Assembly: GCF_009857815.1 (NCBI RefSeq)
Contig: NZ_WVVW01000003.1
Span: 124,001 to 188,000, forward strand
Reading direction: 5' to 3'
DNA length: 64,000 nucleotides
Origin: Pseudomaricurvus sp. HS19
GTDB lineage: Bacteria; Pseudomonadota; Gammaproteobacteria; Pseudomonadales; Cellvibrionaceae
The position numbers and the translations under genes are program-made. Of the stretch, positions 36,994-44,006 are shown in pieces. Numbering within the stretch: the first letter of the stretch is position 1; the number at the start of each line of letters is the position of its first letter. The notes beneath the pieces are model-generated. The model did not search any database. It worked only from the letters and a program-made list of their open reading frames with translations, and was not told the DNA's origin.

Positions 36994-37016
36994 AGGCGAC
37001 TCGGGCAGCGGTAACG

Positions 37017-37049
37017 AAAAGGCGGTCGGGGCACAGCGCTCCCGACCGC
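37017..37049 (-). terminator. Rho-independent terminator between the exported protein and ABC operon
   Basis: A 9-bp stem (GCGGTCGGG / CCCGACCGC) around a 10-base loop is followed, on the minus strand, by CTTTT. It lies 54 bases after the stop of the exported protein gene. Confidence 0.8.
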
Positions 37050-37102
37050 TTCCGGGGTAGTGGCCAGCTGCGGTTATGCGGCGCTGGCATCAGGGCCCGG
37101 GA

Positions 37103-37864
37103 TCAGGGGTAGCCGGATTCGTTGGCGTTGAGCTCAACCCCGATCACCCGCCAGCCGGCGCTGTAGTGGCTCTCGTTGGCAAACACCACGCGGCCCTGGC
37201 CTTTGTAGAGGGCGGCCATGCGCACCGTGTCACCACCCTTGAAGTTGAAGGGGATCCAGGCCTTGCCGGTCTGGTAGTTGTGGGTAGCGGTAGGCTGACC
37301 AACCAGCGCGTAGACCTCGGACATGCCCATGCCCTCCTTGACCACGCTCAGCGGTTGCTTGCCAGTGGCGGCGGGAGCGGCGCTGGGTTTGCCCGCCGCG
37401 GGTGCGGCGTTGGCCACCTTGGCCTTGGCACCGGCTTGCTTCAGCGACACGCTGCCTTTGACATACTGGGCGTCACTGCCGTTGTTGAGCTGCTTAAGGG
37501 CCTTGCTGGCGTACTTGCGCAGTTTGCGGTGGGCATCGCTGTCGGCGATCTCCTGCAGGGTGCTGCGGTAGCGGTTCAGGCCGGATTGTCCCAGTGCCTT
37601 GGTGCCCCAGGCCATGGCGTCAATGTTGGTGTTGCTGCCGTCCTGGTAGGTCTGCAGCATCACTTCTGCCAGGACATCCAGCACTTCAGTGTCTCTGGAG
37701 CCGGTGTGGTAGAGGGATTTGGAGACGTCGCGAACGCTGACCGGGCCGCCGTTGACCAGGCGGTCTACCTGCAGGGCGCCGGCGGCATCCAGGGCGAAGG
37801 CCTGTCCGGCGGAGAGACAGGTAAGGCTGAGCAGCAAGCTGCCAAGAATAAGTAGTCGTTGCAT
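37103..37864 (-). CDS. Exported protein with helical-repeat and SmpA-like parts, unknown function
   Basis: A 253-residue protein with a signal peptide (LILGSLLLSLTCLSAGQAFA). The first half is helical and may form HEAT-like repeats (VSKSLYHTGSRDTEVLDVLAEVML). A low-complexity Ala/Lys/Pro linker follows (about 150-175). The end (GMGMSEVYALVGQPTATHNYQTGKAW) resembles the BamE/SmpA beta fold found in periplasmic lipoproteins. No lipobox is seen, so it is periplasmic. It has its own transcription unit inside the polyene cluster and may act in envelope steps of pigment placement, or be a bystander. Confidence 0.6.
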   Translation of the reverse strand: MQRLLILGSLLLSLTCLSAGQAFALDAAGALQVDRLVNGGPVSVRDVSKSLYHTGSRDTEVLDVLAEVMLQTYQDGSNTNIDAMAWGTKALGQSGLNRYRSTLQEIADSDAHRKLRKYASKALKQLNNGSDAQYVKGSVSLKQAGAKAKVANAAPAAGKPSAAPAATGKQPLSVVKEGMGMSEVYALVGQPTATHNYQTGKAWIPFNFKGGDTVRMAALYKGQGRVVFANESHYSAGWRVIGVELNANESGYP

Positions 37865-37942
37865 GAGAATAACTCCTTGTTGTGTGGGTTTTCTTCCAGT
37901 TAAAACGTCATGGTCGGGTGCGGTGGCTTGTGCCCTGCGAAC

Positions 37943-38494
37943 CTACCACAGCAGTGGCAGGAAGCGTTTGCTGCGGGTGCGGTAAGCCTGGTAGCTGTCG
38001 CCAAAGACCTGGCAATTCTCCTCTTCCTCAAAGCGCGCTGTCAGATAGAGCGCCAGGGTGACCAGCAGCGCCACCAGCGTGGCCATCATTCCCGGCTGTT
38101 TCAGGTACAGGCCCCAGTTAAAAGCCAGTAAGGCACTGTACATGGGGTGGCGGATATAGCCGTAAATGCCGGTGGTGATCAGGTGTTCGGTGTTCTCGAA
38201 GGCGAAGTTCTCGATGGCCTGTTGTTCCCGGCCCTGGCCGCGGGCGCGGCGCAGGTGCAGCAGCCCGCTGACCAGCAGGCCCGATGCAGACAGCATCAGT
38301 AACAACGACAGCAGCTGGCGCAGGGAGAACAGCTGCGCGTGCCACACCGGCAGCGCCTGCAGCAACAGCCAAAGTACACCGACAAAGGCGAAAAAACGGT
38401 AAAAGCCGTGGCAGGCGGGGTTGCGCAGCTGCTGGCGGCAGAGCCAGGCCAGCAGCAGGCTGCCGCCGCCAAATGAGAGGGTGGTTAGGCTCAT
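37943..38494 (-). CDS. Membrane methyltransferase, ICMT/PEMT-like
   Basis: A 183-residue membrane protein with five or so hydrophobic segments. The end has the isoprenylcysteine carboxyl-methyltransferase/PEMT signature: TTGIYGYIRHPMYSA, then EEENCQVFGDSYQAYRTRSKRFLP. Such enzymes transfer a methyl from SAM to a lipophilic carboxylate, hydroxyl or thiol in the membrane. It begins on the last base of the apeR-like stop codon and is the last gene of the long ape operon, so it probably methylates the polyene product. The canonical cluster has no such gene at this place, to my memory. Confidence 0.78.
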   Translation of the reverse strand: MSLTTLSFGGGSLLLAWLCRQQLRNPACHGFYRFFAFVGVLWLLLQALPVWHAQLFSLRQLLSLLLMLSASGLLVSGLLHLRRARGQGREQQAIENFAFENTEHLITTGIYGYIRHPMYSALLAFNWGLYLKQPGMMATLVALLVTLALYLTARFEEEENCQVFGDSYQAYRTRSKRFLPLLW

Positions 38495-39723
38495 CAGTCG
38501 TTCCAGCGGCGGAATATCAGCGAGGTGTTGATGCCACCGAACGCAAAGTTATTGCTCATGATGTATTCGCAATCCAGGCGGCGGCTCTCACCGCGGATGT
38601 AATCCAGCTCGGCACACTCCGGATCGATATTGTCGAGATTGGCGGTGGCGTGGAAGCGGCCGCGGTTCATCGACTCGATGGCGACCCAGGCTTCGAGAGC
38701 GCCACAGGCGCCCAGGGTGTGGCCGGTGAAACTCTTGAAGGCACTGATGGGCATACGGCTGCCGAACAGGTCGGCGGTGGCGTGGCTCTCCGCCACGTCG
38801 CCGCGATCGGTGGCGGTGCCGTGGGCACTGACGTAGCCGATGGCACCGGCATCCAGACCGGCGTCATCCAGCGCCTGTTGCATGGCCAGCAGCATGGTCT
38901 CGCGGGTGGGCTGGGTGATGTGGGTACCGTCGGAGTTGGTACCGAAACCCACCAGTTCGGCGTAGATGGTGGCGCCGCGGGCGCGGGCGTGCTCCAGCTC
39001 TTCCAGCACCAGGGTGCCGGCACCTTCACCGATCACCAGACCGTCGCGGTCGCGGTCAAAGGGGCGCGGGGTCAGTTCGGGGGAGTCGTTGCGGGTACTG
39101 GTGGCGTAGAGGGTATCGAACACCGCAGCCTGGGTGGGGCAGAGACCTTCACAGCCGCCGGCCAGCATCAGCTGCTGCTTGCCAAAGCGGATCGCCTCGT
39201 AGGCGTAGCCAAGACCCTGGCTGCCGGAGGTGCAGGCGCTGGAGGTGGTGATCACCCGGCCCTTGAGGCCGAAAAAGACGCCGATGTTTACGGGTGCGGT
39301 GTGGCTCATCATGCGCACATAGGAGGTAGCCGTGAGACCGTCTACCGCTTTGTTGATGAGCATATTGCCGAACTCCTGGGTGGCGGCAGTACAGCCACTG
39401 GAGGAACCGTAGGCCACGCCCATACGGCCGTCAGTAATACAGGGATCCTCCAGCAGGCCGGCCTGCAGCAGCGCCAGCTCCGAAGCGCGGGTGGCCATCA
39501 GTGCCACCCGGCCCATGCTGCGCACTGCACGGCGGGGGTAGTGGGCGGGTTTCTCAAAGTCGGTGACGGGACCGGCCAGGCGGGTATTGAGGCCGCGGTA
39601 CTCACCCCATTCGGGCAGTGTGCGGATACCGGTGGTGAGGCTCTCCAGGTTACCTGAAATGGTCTCCCAGTCGCTGCCGATGGGCGAGATACCGGCCATG
39701 CCGGTGACCACAACGCGCTTCAT
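38494..39723 (-). CDS. apeR: Beta-ketoacyl-ACP synthase, ApeR-like
   Basis: A 409-residue FabF-type ketosynthase. The active site is intact: Cys in TTSSACTSGSQGLG, His in YVSAHGTATDRGD, His in SFTGHTLGACGALE. ATG 39723 is chosen because it overlaps the preceding TAA and stands nine bases from GGAGG; ATG 39729 is too close to that site. It follows the ketoreductase gene, the same order (P, Q, R) as in the E. coli aryl-polyene cluster. In that system ApeR is thought to act in an early elongation step. Confidence 0.87.
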   Translation of the reverse strand: MKRVVVTGMAGISPIGSDWETISGNLESLTTGIRTLPEWGEYRGLNTRLAGPVTDFEKPAHYPRRAVRSMGRVALMATRASELALLQAGLLEDPCITDGRMGVAYGSSSGCTAATQEFGNMLINKAVDGLTATSYVRMMSHTAPVNIGVFFGLKGRVITTSSACTSGSQGLGYAYEAIRFGKQQLMLAGGCEGLCPTQAAVFDTLYATSTRNDSPELTPRPFDRDRDGLVIGEGAGTLVLEELEHARARGATIYAELVGFGTNSDGTHITQPTRETMLLAMQQALDDAGLDAGAIGYVSAHGTATDRGDVAESHATADLFGSRMPISAFKSFTGHTLGACGALEAWVAIESMNRGRFHATANLDNIDPECAELDYIRGESRRLDCEYIMSNNFAFGGINTSLIFRRWND

Positions 39724-40496
39724 TAACATATACCTCCGTTAACCGAGAGTACCTGCCGGGTGATGTAGGCGGCGTCGGCGGACATCAGGAAACTGACGGC
39801 TGCGGCCACCTCTTCCGGTTTACCCAGGCGTTGGCTGGGGATCATCTTCATGGCTTCTTCCACCGGTACTTCTTCGATCATGTCGGTCTCGATCAGGCCC
39901 GGGGCGACGCAGTTGACGGTAATTTTGCGCTTGGCCAGCTCTACCGCCAACGCTTTGGTGGCCCCAATGATACCCGCTTTGGCGGCGCTGTAATTGACCT
40001 GACCCCGGTTACCGATGATTCCGGACACCGACGACAGGGTGACAATGCGGCCCGGAGCACGGCGGCGGATCATGGGCATGATCAGCGGATTGAGCACATT
40101 GTAGAAACCGTCGAGGTTGGTGTGCAGTACCAGATCCCACTCCTCGCCGGGGATGGCGGGGAAGGCGTTGTCGCGGGTGACGCCGGCGTTACACACCACA
40201 CCGTAATAGGCGCCGCAGGTTTCAACGTCCGCCAGCAGCACTTCGCTGCACTGCTCCCGGTCGGCGATATCAAACTGCAGGATACGGGCAGAACGCCCCA
40301 GGGCTTCGATCTCAGCTTGTACGGCAGCAGCCTGCTCCATACCGCTGCGACAGTGCAGCACAATGTCGTAGCCATCGGCGGCCAGACGCAGGGCGGTGGC
40401 TCGTCCGATTCCGCGGCTGGAGCCGGTAACCAGAATGGTGCCTTTGCTGTTGGTCTGATCGCTCAGGGGTGCCTGGCTCATGGCTGCATCGCTCAT
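39723..40496 (-). CDS. apeQ: 3-ketoacyl-ACP reductase, ApeQ-like
   Basis: A 257-residue short-chain dehydrogenase of the FabG type, which reduces the 3-keto group of the ACP-bound chain with NADPH. TGSSRGIG is the cofactor loop and the catalytic set includes Ser in TLSSVSG and YSAAK. It ends in SVNGGIC, as in FabG proteins. The start overlaps the ApeP-like stop by ATGA, and its stop overlaps the next ketosynthase start, so the three are translationally linked. About 17 extra N-terminal residues are present. Confidence 0.9.
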   Translation of the reverse strand: MSDAAMSQAPLSDQTNSKGTILVTGSSRGIGRATALRLAADGYDIVLHCRSGMEQAAAVQAEIEALGRSARILQFDIADREQCSEVLLADVETCGAYYGVVCNAGVTRDNAFPAIPGEEWDLVLHTNLDGFYNVLNPLIMPMIRRRAPGRIVTLSSVSGIIGNRGQVNYSAAKAGIIGATKALAVELAKRKITVNCVAPGLIETDMIEEVPVEEAMKMIPSQRLGKPEEVAAAVSFLMSADAAYITRQVLSVNGGIC

Positions 40497-40966
40497 GAAT
40501 TGTCCTCTAAAAATACTTCTACATTGTCCGGCTGGAACACATTCAGTGTGGCCCGGGCCTGATATTGCTGCCCGTCAGGGGCCGTGGCTGTCAGCTGGCA
40601 TTCGAAGGCGCCGAGACCATTTTCCCCCGCCAGCTGTTGGTGTACATAAATCTCCAGCTCGCTGCCCAGAGGCAGGGTCGGGCCGTCCGGCTCGTATCGG
40701 CGGGTGCCCACCAGAAAACCGATTTTAACAGCCTCGCCCCGCTGGCGGGCCTGTACGCCGGCCCAGGCGGCAATGGTCTGGGCCATATATTCAATCCCCA
40801 CCCAGGCGGGAATGCTGTCGCTGCCCGGTCCGGCAAAGGGGGAGTCGGCGGGGATTGAGGCGCGGGCCCGCAGCCAGTCCTCTCCGCCATCAAGGATGGC
40901 ATCCAGCAGGCTCATGGTGGCGGCGTGGGGTACCACCTCGGCGATGGGGTAGTCGCTGATGTGCAT
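40493..40966 (-). CDS. apeP: 3-hydroxyacyl-ACP dehydratase, ApeP-like
   Basis: A 157-residue hot-dog protein of the ApeP family. The signature VVPHAATMSLLDAILDGGE near the N-terminus and WVGIEYMAQTIAAWAGVQ in the central helix are typical. ApeP works with ApeI to remove water from the 3-hydroxyacyl chain, creating the conjugated double bonds. It lies one base after the ApeO-like ketosynthase start on the coding side and overlaps the ketoreductase gene. A related domain occurs in the fused protein encoded at 27344. Confidence 0.87.
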   Translation of the reverse strand: MHISDYPIAEVVPHAATMSLLDAILDGGEDWLRARASIPADSPFAGPGSDSIPAWVGIEYMAQTIAAWAGVQARQRGEAVKIGFLVGTRRYEPDGPTLPLGSELEIYVHQQLAGENGLGAFECQLTATAPDGQQYQARATLNVFQPDNVEVFLEDNS

Positions 40967-40967
40967 A

Positions 40968-42152
40968 TTAGTCCTGCCCCGCTCTGCTCAACAGCAGGCT
41001 GATGTTGTTGCCGCCAAAGGCGAAGGAGTTGCTGAGGGCGTGGCGCGGTGGCGCAGCCAGGCGCTGGCCGGCGGCAGCCAGTGTCAGTGGTGCCAGCTCG
41101 GCATCCACCTCGCCCTGCAACCAGTGCGGTGGCAGGTGGCCGTCACCGTTCAGGGTCAGCCAGCAGAAGGCCGCTTCCAGGGCGCCGGCAGCGCCCAGGG
41201 TGTGGCCAACCAGCGGTTTGGTTGAACTGCAGGGCACCTGCTCTCCCAGCTGCTGGTTTACCGCCAGGTGCTCCATGCGGTCGTTCTGCGGGGTGGCGGT
41301 GCCGTGCAGGTTGACGTAGCCGATGGCGCCGGCCTCCAGACCGGCATCCGCCAGCGCGGCGCTAATGGCGGCACTGGCACCGCGCCCCTCCGGGTGGGGT
41401 GCTGAAATGTGGTGGGCGTCGGAGGTTTCGCCGACACCGCTCAGCTCTACCGGGCCAGGGTCCCGGGTCATGACAAAGACGCAGGCGCCCTCGCCAATAT
41501 TGATGCCGTCGCGCTGGCTGCCGGAGGGCCGACAGGTCTGCTGGCTGACTGAATCCAGGGCGTGGAAGCCGTTCACGGTCAGGCGGCAAAGGCTGTCGAC
41601 ACCGCCGCACAGCACCGCATCGCAGATCCCCTGCCGCAGCAGCCGGCGGGCGCTGGCCAGCGCCTTGGCGCCGGAGGAGCAGGCGGTGGAGACGGTAATG
41701 GCAGGGCCGGCCAGTTGCAGGTGGCGGGCGAGAAATTGCGCGGGTGCGCCGATCTCCTGCTGGCTGTAGTGGTAGGTTTGCGGCAAGTTGCCGTCCGCGT
41801 CCCGCTGGCGGAACGCCTGCTCCGCCTCGCCGATACCGGAGGTACTGGTGCCCAGTACCACGCCAATGCGGTGGGCAGGGTAGCGCTGCTGCAAAGCATC
41901 CAGCTGGTCGGCCAGTTGTGCCACAGCGGTGAGCAGCAGACGGTTGTTGCGGCTCTCGTCGGTGGCGGCCAGTGGACCGGCGTAAAGCGGTGTGGTCACC
42001 TGCCCCAGGGGCAGGGTCAGTCCCGGGGTAAAGGCATCGGTAGGTGTGAGCGGCTTTGGCTCGCTGGCGAACAGCTGTGCGGCGATGGCATCAGTGTTGT
42101 CGCCGAGGGCGCAGATCATGCCCGGTTTGTGCAGGTAGACCGTGTCACTCAT
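40968..42152 (-). CDS. apeO: Beta-ketoacyl-ACP synthase, ApeO-like
   Basis: A 394-residue ketosynthase with an intact triad: Cys in VSTACSSGAKALASA, His in NLHGTATPQND and His in LVGHTLGAAGALE. In E. coli ApeO pairs with the chain-length factor ApeC and extends the polyene; the ApeC-like gene here is the first gene of the same operon. The gene overlaps the DUF3261 lipoprotein gene by eight bases and is followed at once by the dehydratase gene. Confidence 0.88.
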   Translation of the reverse strand: MSDTVYLHKPGMICALGDNTDAIAAQLFASEPKPLTPTDAFTPGLTLPLGQVTTPLYAGPLAATDESRNNRLLLTAVAQLADQLDALQQRYPAHRIGVVLGTSTSGIGEAEQAFRQRDADGNLPQTYHYSQQEIGAPAQFLARHLQLAGPAITVSTACSSGAKALASARRLLRQGICDAVLCGGVDSLCRLTVNGFHALDSVSQQTCRPSGSQRDGINIGEGACVFVMTRDPGPVELSGVGETSDAHHISAPHPEGRGASAAISAALADAGLEAGAIGYVNLHGTATPQNDRMEHLAVNQQLGEQVPCSSTKPLVGHTLGAAGALEAAFCWLTLNGDGHLPPHWLQGEVDAELAPLTLAAAGQRLAAPPRHALSNSFAFGGNNISLLLSRAGQD

Positions 42153-42762
42153 GGCGGTTCGCCTCGGCAGTTGTGGTGGTCTGCAGGGTAGTCACGGTCA
42201 GGCTTGTCTTCGAACGATGGTGAGTAATCACCACATGCTCGGCCGGATCGGGTATATGCCGGTCCGTGGCGGGCGTGTGGTTGGTCAGGGGGCGGTAAGT
42301 TACCGTAATCAGGGGGCGCTGCTCAAGCTGCAGGGTGCGGGAGCGGCCGTCCGTGGTGACCTGCCAGGGGGCGCCCCAGCCGGCCTGCAGTTGTGCCAGT
42401 GGCCAGTAGGCCAGCTGCAACTGCACCAGTATCCACTCGTCGGACAGTGGCAGTTGCAGGTCGTGGTAGTGCTGGCTGCGCAGGTTATGGCCATCGTAAT
42501 CCAGTTGCAGCAGCCGCTGCCCCAATGAGCTGACACCGGTCAGGCGCAGCTGCTGTGGTTCCACCGCCAGCGCTGCCAGCAGCTGGTGACGGTTGTCACC
42601 CTGCTGCAGGGTCAGTTGCTGGGTGGCCTGCAGGGTAAAGCCCGCCGCGGCCGGGGACAGCAGCGGCGGTGCGTCGGGGCTGATTGCGCGGGGCACCAGC
42701 TGGCAGCCGCCCAGCAACAGCAGGACGGTCAGCAGCAGGCTGGTTGGCAGGGCGCGTTGCAT
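42145..42762 (-). CDS. apeN: DUF3261 outer-membrane lipoprotein, ApeN-like
   Basis: A 205-residue protein with a lipoprotein signal peptide and lipobox LLGGC, so the mature protein is lipidated at about Cys20. The rest is beta-rich and matches the DUF3261 lipoproteins of aryl-polyene clusters. With the LolA-like protein and MMPL exporter it probably delivers or inserts the pigment into the outer membrane. The C-terminus is extended by about 40 mostly polar residues. It overlaps the flavoprotein gene by ATGA and the ketosynthase gene by eight bases. Confidence 0.82.
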   Translation of the reverse strand: MQRALPTSLLLTVLLLLGGCQLVPRAISPDAPPLLSPAAAGFTLQATQQLTLQQGDNRHQLLAALAVEPQQLRLTGVSSLGQRLLQLDYDGHNLRSQHYHDLQLPLSDEWILVQLQLAYWPLAQLQAGWGAPWQVTTDGRSRTLQLEQRPLITVTYRPLTNHTPATDRHIPDPAEHVVITHHRSKTSLTVTTLQTTTTAEANRHE

Positions 42763-44006
42763 CAGCTGTAGCTGCGGCAGGTTTCCACCAGTACGTTGAG
42801 GCGCCGCTCGCTCTCTTTCACGTAGGGGTTGTTGGTGTCCCAGGCGTAGCCGGCGAGGATGGAGGAGATCATCTCGCGGATGGTGGCTGACTGGTTTTTG
42901 GCGAAGATCACGTCCTGGAAGCGGCCGTCGTACCAGGCGCTGACGAAGGTGCGGAAAGTGTCCACACCCTTCTTCAGTGGCACCGCGTAGTCCGCTTCCC
43001 AGTCCACCGTTTCACCCTGCAGCTGACGGTGCAGGCAGTCATTGGCGAGGTTGGCGGACTTCATGGCGATGGTGACGCCGGAGGAGAAGACCGGGTCGAG
43101 GAACTCGCCGGCGTTCCCCAGCAGGGCGTAGCCCGGCCCCCACAGGGACTTCACGTTGCAGGAGTAACCGTTGATCTCCCGTGCCGGGGTATCCCAGCGG
43201 GCGTTGGCCAACAGCCGCGCCAGATTGGGATCTTCATTGACCAGAGCCTGCAGCCGCTCGGTAGGCTCACCGCTGTACTGGGCCAGAAATGCCGGTTCGG
43301 CCACCACGCCGAGGGAGCAGCGGCCATTGCCGAACGGGATCAGCCAGAACCACACGTCGCGGTGCTCGGGGTGGACGGTGATCAGGATCTTGTCGCGGTC
43401 GTGGGCCGGATCGTCGATGCGGTCTTCGATGTGGGTAAAGAGGGAGGCGCGCACCGGGAAATCGGAGGGGGTCTCCAGATCCAGCAAGCGCGGCAGCACG
43501 CGCCCGAAGCCGCTGGCGTCGAGGGCGAAGCGGCCACGGGCCTCCAGCACCTCGCCGGCCTCGTTGCGTACCTGCAGGCTGACGCCGTCGTCACTGCCTT
43601 CAAAAGCGATAATTTCGTGTCCGTAGAGAATGCGGGCGCCGAAACGCTCCGCTTCGTCCGCCAGGATCTGGTCGAAGCGACCGCGCTGTACCTGATAGGT
43701 GGTGCCGTGGCCGGGAGAGAACTTCTGGCGGAAATCAAAGCCGGTGTCCATGCCCTGCCAGTGGAAGGCGGCGCCGTTCTTGTATTGGAAACTGCTCTCT
43801 GCCTGCACCGCGTCCAGCATGCCCGCCTGCTCGATGAACTCCATGCACTGTGGCAGCAGGCTTTCGCCAATGGAGAAGCGCGGGAAGTGCTGCTTCTCCA
43901 GTACCAGCACGTCGTAACCCTGCTGACGCAACAGGGCGGCGGCAATGGCGCCGGAGGGGCCGGCACCGATCACAATAATGTCACTGGTCAGTGGTGCAGT
44001 GGTCAT
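42762..44006 (-). CDS. FAD-dependent halogenase/hydroxylase-like flavoprotein
   Basis: A 414-residue flavoprotein of the halogenase/aromatic hydroxylase superfamily. The FAD motif IGAGPSGAIAAALL starts at residue 13, followed by SIGESLLPQ. The halogenase motif W-x-W-x-I-P is present at 219-224 (WFWLIP). Lys76 in YKNGAAFHW is a candidate for the catalytic lysine of phenol/pyrrole halogenases. LLGNAGEFLDPVFSSGV closes the FAD site. Relatives in xanthomonadin-type clusters are thought to brominate or hydroxylate the aryl head. The start is ATG 44006, which overlaps the MMPL stop; the frame stays open to 44420 but that is the MMPL gene. Halogenation versus hydroxylation cannot be decided from sequence alone. 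Confidence 0.83.
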   Translation of the reverse strand: MTTAPLTSDIIVIGAGPSGAIAAALLRQQGYDVLVLEKQHFPRFSIGESLLPQCMEFIEQAGMLDAVQAESSFQYKNGAAFHWQGMDTGFDFRQKFSPGHGTTYQVQRGRFDQILADEAERFGARILYGHEIIAFEGSDDGVSLQVRNEAGEVLEARGRFALDASGFGRVLPRLLDLETPSDFPVRASLFTHIEDRIDDPAHDRDKILITVHPEHRDVWFWLIPFGNGRCSLGVVAEPAFLAQYSGEPTERLQALVNEDPNLARLLANARWDTPAREINGYSCNVKSLWGPGYALLGNAGEFLDPVFSSGVTIAMKSANLANDCLHRQLQGETVDWEADYAVPLKKGVDTFRTFVSAWYDGRFQDVIFAKNQSATIREMISSILAGYAWDTNNPYVKESERRLNVLVETCRSYS

